This document shows, piece by piece, positions 35,618 through 44,258 of a DNA stretch of 64,000 nt. A model generated the notes under the pieces. The model had not been told where the DNA came from. It made no database searches and saw only the letters and a program-made list of their open reading frames with translations. Every line of letters starts with the position of its first letter. Within the stretch, counting starts at the first letter, position 1. The position numbers and the translations under genes were made by a program. Origin of the DNA: Micavibrio_B sp964399985 (GTDB lineage Bacteria; Pseudomonadota; Alphaproteobacteria; Micavibrionales; Micavibrionaceae); the NCBI GenBank assembly GCA_964399985.1, contig CAYNRY010000002.1:310001-374000 (forward strand), in the 5' to 3' direction.

Positions 35618-36964
35618 CTATTCCTCTGCAGAGCTTATTCTTGCACCCAGATCGTTCATTAATTCCACAAAGCCGGGAAAGCTGGTGTTGACCGGGCTTG
35701 CATCATCAACGGAAACAGGTTCCTGCGTGGCGGTTCCCAAAACAAGGAAACTCATGGCGAGGCGGTGATCGAGCTGGGTTTCGATTCTGGCGCCGCCTTT
35801 GGGTGGTTTGCCGGTTCCGTAAATCGTCAGCCAGTCAGGGCCCATCTCCAATTTGACGCCGCAAGCGAGCAGACCATCGGCAACACATTGCAGGCGGTCC
35901 GATTCCTTGACGCGCAGTTCGGCAAGGCCGGTCATTTTGGTTGTGCCCTTGGCACAAGACGCGGCCATAGCCAAAATCGGGAATTCGTCGATCATGGACG
36001 GCACTCGGTCCGGCGGAACCTCGATACCTTTTAAAGGCCCTTTGCTGCGCACAATAATAGTTGCCACCTTCTCGCCGGCCTCGATGGTTTCATGCTCGAA
36101 GCTGATATCAGCGCCCATTTCAATGAGGGTCTCATAAAGGCCGATCCGGCGCGGATTAATCCCGACGCGGGTCAAGGTCAATTCCGAGCCTTCAGTCAAA
36201 AGAGCGGCCACAATCGGAAAAGCCGCAGAGCTTGGATCGGACGGAACATCGACCGCGCAGCCTAATAATTTTTGGCCGCCCTGGATGGCGATGGCGTCAA
36301 TACCTTCGTCATTTTTAGTGAGCTGCACATCAATGCCGAAATGGCGCAGCATATTTTCAGAATGGTCGCGCGTGGCTTCAGGCTCCAAGACAGTAGTAAT
36401 CCCGTCCGCGTTCAATCCGGCTAATAGGACAGCCGATTTGACTTGAGCTGAGGCCACTGGGAGTTTGTAGGTAATCGCCTTTGCCGGAGAGGCGCCTTGC
36501 ATGGTCAATGGCAGACGTCCGCCGGAACGGCTCATAAACTTTGCACCCATCTGTTCCAAAGGAGTCGTTACACGGCCCATTGGGCGTTTATTGAGAGAAG
36601 CGTCACCTGAAAATGTTGCCGTTATATTATGGCTGGCGAGTATTCCCATTAAAAGGCGGGTCGAGGTGCCGCTATTGCCCATGTCCAAAATACGGTCAGG
36701 TTCTTTGAGATTGCCGAGACCAAGGCCGATGCAGCGAAACAATCCGTCTTCGCCTTTTTGAACTTTAGCCCCAAGGGCGCGCATGGCCTGCGCGGTGTTG
36801 TAAACATCTTCGCCTTCTAAAAGGCCGCTAATAAGGGTTTCTCCTTCGGCCAAAGCGCCGAACATGATCGAGCGGTGCGAGATGGATTTATCGCCGGGAA
36901 CGCGGATATTTCCTTTTAAAGGGCCGGATTTGGAAGATTTTAAAGGCAAAGCAGCATGTGTCAT
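35618..36964 (-). CDS. aroA: 3-phosphoshikimate 1-carboxyvinyltransferase (EPSP synthase)
   Basis: 448 residues. Signatures are VPGDKSISHRSIMFGALAEG with the active-site Lys and Arg, the LDMGNSGTSTRLLMG motif, and RVKESDRLQCVADGL. It transfers enolpyruvate from PEP to shikimate-3-phosphate in aromatic amino-acid synthesis. The stretch near residue 95-105 (MGNSGTSTRL) has Ala-independent residues of the kind seen in both class I and II enzymes, so herbicide sensitivity cannot be judged. Directly followed by cmk. Confidence 0.96.
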   Translation of the reverse strand: MTHAALPLKSSKSGPLKGNIRVPGDKSISHRSIMFGALAEGETLISGLLEGEDVYNTAQAMRALGAKVQKGEDGLFRCIGLGLGNLKEPDRILDMGNSGTSTRLLMGILASHNITATFSGDASLNKRPMGRVTTPLEQMGAKFMSRSGGRLPLTMQGASPAKAITYKLPVASAQVKSAVLLAGLNADGITTVLEPEATRDHSENMLRHFGIDVQLTKNDEGIDAIAIQGGQKLLGCAVDVPSDPSSAAFPIVAALLTEGSELTLTRVGINPRRIGLYETLIEMGADISFEHETIEAGEKVATIIVRSKGPLKGIEVPPDRVPSMIDEFPILAMAASCAKGTTKMTGLAELRVKESDRLQCVADGLLACGVKLEMGPDWLTIYGTGKPPKGGARIETQLDHRLAMSFLVLGTATQEPVSVDDASPVNTSFPGFVELMNDLGARISSAEE

Positions 36965-37013
36965 GCTGATTTTATAAACCAGACTGTTCGGGGAGGAAAC
37001 AGGGAAGAGAGGA

Positions 37014-39197
37014 TTATTTACTGAAGAAGTCGAGGCTACCGCTGTAATTCAGTACAAATTCATTAAATTTATCTGCCGGTACAGGCCTGCTGTAGCGGTA
37101 TCCCTGCACTTCGTCGCAGCCTTCCGCCAGAAGAAATTCTTCATGTTCGCCTGTTTCCACGCCTTCGGCGATAACTTTCAAATTCAGGGAGCGGCCAAGA
37201 CCGATAATAGTACGGGCAATGGCGCGGTCGTCATTATTGGTCAGCGCATTCCGAATAAAGGACTGGTCAATCTTCAGACGGTCGATCGGGAATTGGCGCA
37301 GATAAGACAGGGAAGAATAACCCGTTCCGAAATCGTCAATGGCTAGTTCAACACCGAGCGCGTGAAGCTCTTTCAACGTTTGAACCGTATGCTGGATATC
37401 ATCCATAAAGGCGCTTTCGGTAACTTCGAGCTCGAGGAGGTGCGGATTGACGCCTGTCTCTTCAAGGACTGTTTTTGTCAGGCCGACAAGGTCGCTCTGC
37501 TGGAATTGAACGCCCGATACGTTGACGGCGATACGAATCTCATGACCTGCATTTTGCCATTTTTTGGCCGTTTCACACGCATGGCGCAAGACCCACTCGC
37601 CGATCGGCACGATAAGGCCCGATTGTTCGGCAACCGGAATAAACTCAACCGGGGAAATAAAACGTCCGCCGTCTTTACTGTCATCGGGTTTGAACCAGCG
37701 CAGCAACGCTTCGGCACCGATGATTTTTCCGGTCCTTAAGTCAAGCTGCGGTTGGTAATGCAGCGACAACTGATTTTTTTCCAGCGCATCGCGAAGGTCG
37801 CGCAGCATCAGGAAGCGCGCTTGCACGGCTTTATCAAAGTCTTCCAGATATTCGCGAATACAGTCGCGTCCATCTTCCTTGGCGCGGTTGAGCGCAATAT
37901 CGGCATTTTTCAAGACCTGGTCCGGCTCGACAGCGTCGTCCGGGAATACGGAGATACCGATGGAAGAGCGGATCTGAAAACTTTCATTGAATATTTTAAA
38001 CGGTTCGGAGCGGATGATCGTCTGGACCGTCAAGCCGAATTCGCGCTGAGTTTCATTTTCATCAAGCAGCGGATACATGATCGAGAATTCATCCTCGCCC
38101 GTTCTGGCGACGACGGCGCTTTCGGGGAGGCTTGTTTGCAGACGTTTGCCGACGGCGCGCAAAATCGAATCGCCGACATTATGACCCATTGAATCATTGA
38201 TGTCTTTGAAGTGATCGAGATCGAGCGTAATGACAGCCACACGCTTTGCTTTCTCATTTACATCATCGCTTGGCGTTTTCACATAGTCGGATAATTTTTG
38301 AACAAAGAGAGTCCGGTTTGGAAGATTGGTCAGCGTATCGTAATAAGCAAGCTTGTGAATTTGACTTTGCGCCGCGTTTTTAATCGCCCGCATATTCTTG
38401 GCATTTTGTTTTATCAAATCCTGCGCGATTGAAATGGCGCCGCCGATTTCATCCCTTGGATCGTAAAGAGATTTTATCAGGTGAGGAGATTCAGGATTTT
38501 TGGATGCTTCTTCAAGGTCGCTGCGTAAAAAGAAAATCGGTTCCAAAAGCCATTTGCCAAGTGCGATCATGAGAACGGCAGTCACGAATCCCGATAACAG
38601 CAGCATGATCTTGATGCTTTGTTCAACATAATAAGCGACTTCATCTGAAGCGGCGCGCGAATCGAGCTTTACGACCACATAATAAGGAATATCGAGATCT
38701 GTTGGACCGAGAATAGCTTCATATGAATTCCCGTTCTGGCTTAAATATGTTTGGGTCAGATCATTCTCATTCCTGATTTGCGTAATAACCGCCTGACCTG
38801 CGGTGCGTAGTAAATTGTAATCGCGTGAATAAACCGAAAATCCGTTGATGATGGATCTGGTCAGAAGTCTGTTTTCCTGTTCGATTGTGAAAGGAGAGGC
38901 AAGGTAATCTTGCTGTGTGCCATCAGCGGCAATCATGGATAAAGCAGTTCTGGCGTTGCGCTTTAATTCGGCAAATTGAGTTTTTTCATAGCCATTCAGC
39001 GTCAAGGCAAGAATTGTTGCCTGAATACACATGATGGTCAGGAACACGGCCATGGCGATACGCCAACTGATGCGGCTTTTCCAGATCGCGGTAGATCGTT
39101 GAAAAAGTTTCGACGTCTTCGGCTTTACCTCAGCAGCGATTTGCGGGGCCGCTGCAGATGTATCTTCAGTTTCTAAAATCATTTCCAGAGCTGACAT
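37014..39197 (-). CDS. Membrane GGDEF-EAL protein, probable c-di-GMP phosphodiesterase
   Basis: 727 residues. Two membrane segments (about 47-68 and 196-215) flank a periplasmic sensor region of about 125 residues, followed by a HAMP-like linker, a GGDEF domain and an EAL domain. The diguanylate-cyclase signature is changed to GEDEF (367-371), so synthase activity is doubtful. The EAL domain keeps E496-A-L, NVSGVQFQ, the ELEVTES metal-binding segment and DDFGTGYSS, so phosphodiesterase activity is likely. It may lower c-di-GMP in response to a periplasmic signal and thereby affect surface attachment; that target is inference. Confidence 0.92.
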   Translation of the reverse strand: MSALEMILETEDTSAAAPQIAAEVKPKTSKLFQRSTAIWKSRISWRIAMAVFLTIMCIQATILALTLNGYEKTQFAELKRNARTALSMIAADGTQQDYLASPFTIEQENRLLTRSIINGFSVYSRDYNLLRTAGQAVITQIRNENDLTQTYLSQNGNSYEAILGPTDLDIPYYVVVKLDSRAASDEVAYYVEQSIKIMLLLSGFVTAVLMIALGKWLLEPIFFLRSDLEEASKNPESPHLIKSLYDPRDEIGGAISIAQDLIKQNAKNMRAIKNAAQSQIHKLAYYDTLTNLPNRTLFVQKLSDYVKTPSDDVNEKAKRVAVITLDLDHFKDINDSMGHNVGDSILRAVGKRLQTSLPESAVVARTGEDEFSIMYPLLDENETQREFGLTVQTIIRSEPFKIFNESFQIRSSIGISVFPDDAVEPDQVLKNADIALNRAKEDGRDCIREYLEDFDKAVQARFLMLRDLRDALEKNQLSLHYQPQLDLRTGKIIGAEALLRWFKPDDSKDGGRFISPVEFIPVAEQSGLIVPIGEWVLRHACETAKKWQNAGHEIRIAVNVSGVQFQQSDLVGLTKTVLEETGVNPHLLELEVTESAFMDDIQHTVQTLKELHALGVELAIDDFGTGYSSLSYLRQFPIDRLKIDQSFIRNALTNNDDRAIARTIIGLGRSLNLKVIAEGVETGEHEEFLLAEGCDEVQGYRYSRPVPADKFNEFVLNYSGSLDFFSK

Positions 39198-39358
39198 ATT
39201 AATCCGGTTCTTGGTTTATGAAAACAAACACAGGGAGATGCGTTACGTTCCTTTAACTCATCATTCCAGATTAAACTGCTAATATTAATAATTCGTATAA
39301 AGCTTAAATAAAAATTTGATAAAATTTTCAATAAGTTAGAGGTAATTTCATTACCATA

Positions 39359-39736
39359 TCATTGATAAAATTTTAGACAATTTTTATCTGTTTCGAGGCG
39401 ACGATAGAAACAGCTCCGTCTTCCCGTATGACAGGCTTTATCGCCAATTTGTTCGACCTTAAGAATTAAGGCATCCTGATCGCAATCAATCAGGATTTCA
39501 TGAATCTTCTGATTATGACCTGACGTTTCGCCTTTTTTCCAAAGCTTGTTTCGCGAGCGCGACCAATAGACAGCTTCGCCGGAAGAGATCGTCAATTCTA
39601 AAGCTTCCTTGTTCATATAGGCGAGCATTAAAATTTCATTTGTTTGATAATCCTGCGCGATGGCGGCAATCAAGCCTTTGTCATCGAATTTCGGTTCGAA
39701 GGATAATGTCTCGTCGATATTCGTTTCTGGTTTCAT
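39359..39736 (-). CDS. hisI: Phosphoribosyl-AMP cyclohydrolase
   Basis: 125 residues from the ATG at 39736, which overlaps the dihydroorotase stop (ATGA); a longer frame to 39835 lies inside that gene. Family motifs are ILMLAYMNKEAL, VYWSRSRNKLWKKGETSGH, IDCDQDALILKV and the zinc Cys region CHTGRRSCFYR. It opens the purine ring of PR-AMP in histidine synthesis, without a fused HisE part. Its coupling to a pyrimidine-pathway gene rather than other his genes is unusual. Confidence 0.94.
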   Translation of the reverse strand: MKPETNIDETLSFEPKFDDKGLIAAIAQDYQTNEILMLAYMNKEALELTISSGEAVYWSRSRNKLWKKGETSGHNQKIHEILIDCDQDALILKVEQIGDKACHTGRRSCFYRRLETDKNCLKFYQ

Positions 39737-41061
39737 AGGGTTTCCCGAAATTTGACTGTCTCGCCCATCGGCGCGCCGATCAGTTCTCCGTCCTGCATAA
39801 CGACATTGCCGCGAATGATCGTCATCACCGGCCAACCGGTGACGTCTTTTCCATCGAACGGCGTCCAGCCTGCTTTCGATTTTTGCTGGTCGTTTGTAAT
39901 CGTCATCTTTTTCTTTAGATCGACGATAGTGAAATCTGCATCATAGCCATGCGCGATGCGGCCTTTATTCGCGATGCCGTGAATGCGCTGGGGACCATAG
40001 GCGGTCATATCGACGAAGCGTTCGAGTGTTAATCGGCCTGCATTGATATGATCGAGCATAATCGGCACTAGTGTTTGTACACCGGGCGTGCCGCTTGGCG
40101 ATTTCGGATATTCCTCGGCTTTTTCAGACAGGGTATGCGGTGCATGGTCGGAGCCCAAAATATCGACCGTGCCATCGGCAATGCCGCGCCAGAGAGCATC
40201 CTGATGATGTTTCTCTCGGATCGGCGGATTTTGCTGGGCGTGGGTGCCAAGCGTATTGTAACAATCCGGTGCGTTCAGCGTCAGGTGGTTGGGCAGGACT
40301 TCAACGCTGGCAATATCTTTATGAAGGGCCAGAAATTCCATTTCTTCTTTAGTCGAGATATGCAGCACATGAATGCGTCGGCCATGTTTGCGGGCCAGTC
40401 TTACCAATCTTTGGGTCGCGGTTAGACAACCTTCAGGTGAACGCCATTTGTGGTGCATGGCAACGTCGTGAGAGTCGCCGAGAATTTTAATCTTGTTCTC
40501 GCGCATCATCATTTCATCTTCTGCGTGAACGGCCAAAACCCGCTTGCCGTTTTTAATCACCGCCTCGACTTCATCATCACCGATTACCAAAAGATCGCCC
40601 GTACTAGATCCCATAAAGATCTTTATCCCGCAAACGCCTTTTAAATTTTCCCACTCGTTTAGGTTATGCGCGTTCTGTGCCGTACCGCCGAAGTAAAAGG
40701 CATAGTCACACCATGCGCTCTTGGCAGCGCGGGCGAGTTTGTCATTCAAGGCTTCCGGCGAGGTTGTCAGCGGTGATGTATTTGGCATTTCAAAAATGGC
40801 GGTTACACCGCCGGCAGCAGCCGCCATCATGCCGGTTTCAAGTGTTTCTTTCTGCTCCATCCCGGGTTCGCGGAAATGGACCTGCGTGTCGATCACGCCG
40901 GGCAGGATATGCAGTCCCGTGCAATCGATAATTTGTCCGGCATCGGCGAATGATCCGAAAGCGACGATTTTGCCATTCTTGACAGCTATGTCAGTTTTGA
41001 GCGTCTGTCCGGGCAGAACGGCTGTGCCGTTTTTTAAGATGAGATCGAATATATTAGGCAT
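39733..41061 (-). CDS. pyrC: Dihydroorotase-type amidohydrolase
   Basis: 442 residues, class I dihydroorotase/allantoinase architecture. Recognisable are DTQVHFREPGMEQKE, KIFMGSSTGDLLVIGD, AVHAEDEMMM, HVLHISTKEEMEFL and DILGSDHAPH. The classical first metal site HxH appears as QVH, with Gln in place of the first His; I recall the same wording in other alphaproteobacterial entries, so it may be a subfamily trait. It would close carbamoyl-aspartate to dihydroorotate in pyrimidine synthesis. Overlaps hisI by 4 bp. Confidence 0.88.
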   Translation of the reverse strand: MPNIFDLILKNGTAVLPGQTLKTDIAVKNGKIVAFGSFADAGQIIDCTGLHILPGVIDTQVHFREPGMEQKETLETGMMAAAAGGVTAIFEMPNTSPLTTSPEALNDKLARAAKSAWCDYAFYFGGTAQNAHNLNEWENLKGVCGIKIFMGSSTGDLLVIGDDEVEAVIKNGKRVLAVHAEDEMMMRENKIKILGDSHDVAMHHKWRSPEGCLTATQRLVRLARKHGRRIHVLHISTKEEMEFLALHKDIASVEVLPNHLTLNAPDCYNTLGTHAQQNPPIREKHHQDALWRGIADGTVDILGSDHAPHTLSEKAEEYPKSPSGTPGVQTLVPIMLDHINAGRLTLERFVDMTAYGPQRIHGIANKGRIAHGYDADFTIVDLKKKMTITNDQQKSKAGWTPFDGKDVTGWPVMTIIRGNVVMQDGELIGAPMGETVKFRETL

Positions 41062-41087
41062 TAGAGACCTTCGCTAAGAAAGTTTGA

Positions 41088-41139
41088 GACACGAAGGGCG
41101 AAGAAGAATAAATACTTTGTGTCTTCGTGCCTTCGTGGC
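41088..41139. repeat. CGAAG-type imperfect inverted repeat
   Basis: CACGAAGGGCGAAGAAG on the left and CTTTGTGTCTTCGTGCC with CTTCGTGG on the right form an imperfect hairpin between the dihydroorotase and cysS genes. Same style as the longer element at 44059-44150. Confidence 0.6.
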
Positions 41140-41224
41140 AAATTATAGATGAAATACCGCCAAAAATTAGCACCATGTGTTTCTTTATGCTAGACTTGAT
41201 AGCATGTTAATTTTAACTTGAGCC

Positions 41225-42595
41225 ATGAAGCCAATTTTAAAATTATACAATTCGCTCACCCGCGAAAAAGAAGAATTTAAACCTTTAAGGGATGACCATG
41301 TCCGGCTCTATGCCTGTGGACCAACAGTTTACGACTACGCTCACCTTGGCAATGCGCGGATGGCGGTTATCTTTGACCAGCTCGTCCGGGTCTTGCGTCA
41401 CCTCTATCCAAAAGTTACCTATGCCTCGAACATCACGGATATCGACGACAAAATTATCGCGGCGAGTACGCAAAATGGTGAAGCTATTGAAATTCTCACC
41501 CGCAAATTCGAGCGCATCTATAACGAGGATCTGGCTGCCCTCGGTGTAGCCAAACCGGATATCCAGCCACGCGCCACCGAACATATCCCAGAAATGATTA
41601 CCCAGATCGAACAGATCATCGCGCAAGGTCATGCTTATGCGGCGGACGGTCATGTGCTTTTCAACGTTCCTTCCTTCCATGAGTATGGCGGTCTATCGGG
41701 CAGAAGCCGTGACGACCAGATCGCCGGGGCGCGTGTCGACATCGCGCCGTACAAAAAAGACGCGGCGGATTTCGTGTTGTGGAAACCATCGACTGGCAAT
41801 CAGCCGGGCTGGGATAGTCCGTGGGGCTATGGCCGTCCGGGCTGGCATATCGAATGCTCGGCCATGGCGGAAAAACATTTAGGCCTGCCGTTCGATATTC
41901 ATGGCGGCGGGGCGGATTTGAAATTCCCGCATCATGAAAATGAGATTGCGCAAAGCTGCTGTGCGCACGGATCCCATGATCTTTCTTCCTTCGCTAAAGC
42001 ATGGGTTCATAATGGATTCGTGACGGTTGAGGGCGAGAAGATGTCGAAGTCCTTAGGCAATTTCACCACCGTTCACGACCTGATCGAAAAAGGTGTGAAG
42101 GGTGAAGTGATGCGCTTTGCGTTATTGTCATCGCATTACCGCGCGCCGCTGGATTGGAGCGAGAGATTATTGGATCAGACCAAAGCGCAGCTCGATGGAT
42201 TTTATAAGCTAGTGCGTGAGGCCGCCCCTATTGGTAAAGCTGTAAAGGTGCCGGCAAGTTTTATGGATATGCTCCTCGATGATCTCAACACCGCAGGTGC
42301 GATCAACGAACTGCATGCGCTGGCAAAAAAATTATCCCAAAACAACACACCTGAAAATCTTGAAGAGTTTCTTTTTGCTGCAAATATGCTGGGCATATTG
42401 CAAGAAGACCCTGACACATGGCTAGGCTACACAATCGAAGGCGATATACAATGGATCGAGGATTTATTGATTGAGCGAACGGAAGCCAAAAAGTCAAAAA
42501 ATTTCAAACGCGCCGATGAAATCCGCAATGAACTCAAATCAAAAAATATCGAGATTGAAGATACGCCGCAGGGACCGAAATGGCGGAAGGTTTAG
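41225..42595 (+). CDS. cysS: Cysteinyl-tRNA synthetase
   Basis: 456 residues, class I synthetase. CGPTVYDYAHLGNARM contains the zinc Cys and the HIGH-type HLGN; the second zinc region is WHIECSAMAEKHLG, and EKMSKSLGN is the KMSKS loop. It charges tRNA-Cys. The C-terminal DALR-type helical domain is complete. The stop overlaps the convergent pseudopilin-like gene by 4 bp. Confidence 0.97.
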   Translation: MKPILKLYNSLTREKEEFKPLRDDHVRLYACGPTVYDYAHLGNARMAVIFDQLVRVLRHLYPKVTYASNITDIDDKIIAASTQNGEAIEILTRKFERIYNEDLAALGVAKPDIQPRATEHIPEMITQIEQIIAQGHAYAADGHVLFNVPSFHEYGGLSGRSRDDQIAGARVDIAPYKKDAADFVLWKPSTGNQPGWDSPWGYGRPGWHIECSAMAEKHLGLPFDIHGGGADLKFPHHENEIAQSCCAHGSHDLSSFAKAWVHNGFVTVEGEKMSKSLGNFTTVHDLIEKGVKGEVMRFALLSSHYRAPLDWSERLLDQTKAQLDGFYKLVREAAPIGKAVKVPASFMDMLLDDLNTAGAINELHALAKKLSQNNTPENLEEFLFAANMLGILQEDPDTWLGYTIEGDIQWIEDLLIERTEAKKSKNFKRADEIRNELKSKNIEIEDTPQGPKWRKV

Positions 42596-43302
42596 CGTTT
42601 AACCAGAACCACGTTTAAATGTCCATAATTTGTCAATGGATTACAAAAAATAAGTGCGCCCGGAGCTTTTGAATCTAAAATTAAAGTACTAGATAAAGAT
42701 CCATTGATATATGTGCCTTGTGTGCCGCTGACAGTAATGATTGGGTTTATTCCTAATAGAGTGTTAATCGCTGAGCATACTTTTAGTTGGAGATAATTTA
42801 TATTAAAATAAATATCATTAGCGGATGTAGTTCCTGCTGCATCGTCGGTCCCAACTTTTAAAAATTGGCCAACACGAATACCTCCGTGTCCTGGAAGCCA
42901 GTTTGTAGTAGGGCTGGAAACACCAGATGTCACAGCTTCACTTGGCGGGATGTAGGGAGTAATGTTACCCCCTGAAGAAGAAAAGAGATCACAAGAATCA
43001 TCAGAAGGAGAATTTGTGTTTCCGGTATTAGTCGCACTTCCAGCTACTGTTAGGTAAATGCTATTAGAGAAGTCAAAAGTTGTATCTGAGCATCCTCTCA
43101 ATTTAAGTTTTACCATTGCTGACTGAAGTTGATTAGCATAATTTATAATCTCACTCGCATATAACTTTGCCTTCTCATCACTAATCGCCTGCGCGCCACC
43201 AGTGCTTCCTCTCGAAAACGCATAACCCAGCGCAGCGAAAAGCGCGATGCAGAGCAGGATGTAAAAGAGGACGTTGCCGGATTGAGAGGGATGAGGGGTC
43301 AT
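42592..43302 (-). CDS. Pseudopilin-like secreted or membrane-anchored protein
   Basis: 236 residues. It begins MTPHPSQSGNVLFYILLCIA, a short basic leader and one hydrophobic helix of about 20 residues, like a type IV pilin-type or tight-adherence minor pilin N-terminus, although the prepilin peptidase Gly-Phe-x3-Glu motif is not exact (SGNVLFYI). The remainder is Ser/Thr/Asn-rich with four to five Cys that could form disulfides. Base composition is clearly more AT-rich than flanking genes, which suggests horizontal origin. No pilus genes are adjacent, so function is open. Confidence 0.65.
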   Translation of the reverse strand: MTPHPSQSGNVLFYILLCIALFAALGYAFSRGSTGGAQAISDEKAKLYASEIINYANQLQSAMVKLKLRGCSDTTFDFSNSIYLTVAGSATNTGNTNSPSDDSCDLFSSSGGNITPYIPPSEAVTSGVSSPTTNWLPGHGGIRVGQFLKVGTDDAAGTTSANDIYFNINYLQLKVCSAINTLLGINPIITVSGTQGTYINGSLSSTLILDSKAPGALIFCNPLTNYGHLNVVLVKR

Positions 43303-43347
43303 GGGAGTATTATACGTTATTCGCCTGTGGTTGTCATTGCGCCTAAA

Positions 43348-43376
43348 CTTCCTCCCCCCTTAAAAGAGGGGAGGAG
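43348..43376. repeat. Short GC/AT palindrome upstream of pseudopilin gene
   Basis: CTTCCTCCCCCC-TTAAAAG-AGGGGAGGAG forms a strong hairpin just after the 43387 gene stop on the minus strand. It could serve as a terminator and also resembles a common mobile intergenic repeat. Confidence 0.5.
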
Positions 43377-43386
43377 CAAGATTTAG

Positions 43387-43761
43387 TCACCGCAAAAACA
43401 ACTTAAAATCTTCCGCGTGGGATTTCGGGATATGAACGCTAACGGTATCCTGTGCCAGGCAAGCCAAGGTCAGTAAAACATCCTTGCCGCTGCCGATCTC
43501 TACGGAATCTGTAATGCCCAGACCTAAAACCGGTTTGACGAGGGGGCGACCTTCTTTAAAGGCGGCTTCTACATCAAGGCGTTTCTGGCGGTTAGATTCG
43601 TTGAGTTCGGACAGGTTTTTCAAACTACCGTCCGATTTCAGCCATTCATGGGCGAAGAGAGATTCGCGCCAGCTGGCGATGACGAGCGATACCGCTACGT
43701 CATGAGACAGGAATTTGTCTTCGCGGCCTTTGATGGCGGGATTGTCTATAAAGGATGCCAT
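43387..43761 (-). CDS. Unknown small protein
   Basis: 124 residues, not recognised, no membrane segment or signal peptide. Landmarks are DVAVSLVIASWRESLFAHEW and ITDSVEIGSGKDVLLTLACL. Composition matches housekeeping neighbours rather than the AT-rich gene next to it. It is divergent from the zinc-finger gene at 43840, and the 78-bp gap probably holds both promoters. Confidence 0.6.
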   Translation of the reverse strand: MASFIDNPAIKGREDKFLSHDVAVSLVIASWRESLFAHEWLKSDGSLKNLSELNESNRQKRLDVEAAFKEGRPLVKPVLGLGITDSVEIGSGKDVLLTLACLAQDTVSVHIPKSHAEDFKLFLR

Positions 43762-43839
43762 TAGGTATAACCTCTTGTCTTATTACCCTTTCAGTTTATA
43801 AAAAGAGTCGTAAATATAACGTTCACGAGATTTACCGTA

Positions 43840-44034
43840 ATGAATGAAAAACCAGCCCTTTCTCCCGCGCCTGAAATAATTGCCGTTTCTGATAAGGCGG
43901 ATCAGGTCTCCTGTGACGGTGGCGGCTCACTCGGCCATCCGCTGGTTTACTATACATTCGACGGAAAAGACCGAGTCGATTGCGGCTATTGCGACCGAGC
44001 TTTTATCAAAAACCGCTCTTTGCCTTCCAGATAA
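43840..44034 (+). CDS. NDUFS6-like zinc-finger protein
   Basis: 64 residues. It has the zf-CHCC pattern: C24, a His in LGHPLVYY, and the Cys pair CGYC (about 51-54). In alphaproteobacteria and mitochondria this small protein belongs with respiratory complex I (NDUFS6/NUMM), where it binds zinc. It is alone here, away from nuo genes, as is usual in alphaproteobacteria. Confidence 0.85.
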   Translation: MNEKPALSPAPEIIAVSDKADQVSCDGGGSLGHPLVYYTFDGKDRVDCGYCDRAFIKNRSLPSR

Positions 44035-44058
44035 GTTATTGTTTAATATATTTTTTTT

Positions 44059-44150
44059 ACCGCGAAGTACACGAAGTTAAGAAAAAGAGACGCGAAGTCC
44101 TTAATTATTCTTCGCGCTTCTTCCTTTTTGCTTCGTGAACTTCGCGGTTA
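44059..44150. repeat. Long CGCGAAG-type inverted repeat
   Basis: Left arm 44059-44097 (ACCGCGAAGTACACGAAG, then AAGAAAAAGAGACGCGAAG) pairs with right arm 44110-44149 (CTTCGCGC, then TGCTTCGTGAACTTCGCGGT). The arms are close to 40 bases with few mismatches. It sits just upstream of the Hsp20 promoter. Confidence 0.8.
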
Positions 44151-44156
44151 ACTCTT

Positions 44157-44185
44157 CTTGAAATCCAAACTAACTAATTTATATT
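44157..44185 (+). promoter_or_regulatory. Candidate heat-shock (RpoH-like) promoter for hsp20
   Basis: CTTGAA at 44157-44162, the usual alphaproteobacterial RpoH -35, then a 17-base spacer and TATATT at 44180-44185. It begins immediately after the inverted repeat. A start near 44192 would open the leader exactly at the first hairpin of the RNA thermometer. Confidence 0.5.
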
Positions 44186-44191
44186 AACTCT

Positions 44192-44258
44192 AAGACCTCG
44201 CTGCTAAGGCGGGAGGTTTAAACGATACAACTTGCTCATCAGAGGAGTTATTACGATG
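44192..44258 (+). promoter_or_regulatory. ROSE-like RNA thermometer in the hsp20 leader
   Basis: Two hairpins. The first pairs ACCTC (44195-44199) with GAGGT (44213-44217), extended by GC/GC. The second pairs TTGCTC (44232-44237) with the Shine-Dalgarno GAGGAG (44242-44247) over the 4-base loop ATCA, leaving a G-G mismatch (44234 with 44245). A UUGCU anti-Shine-Dalgarno with this G-G pair is the hallmark of ROSE elements that melt on heating and free the ribosome site of small heat-shock genes. Confidence 0.65.
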
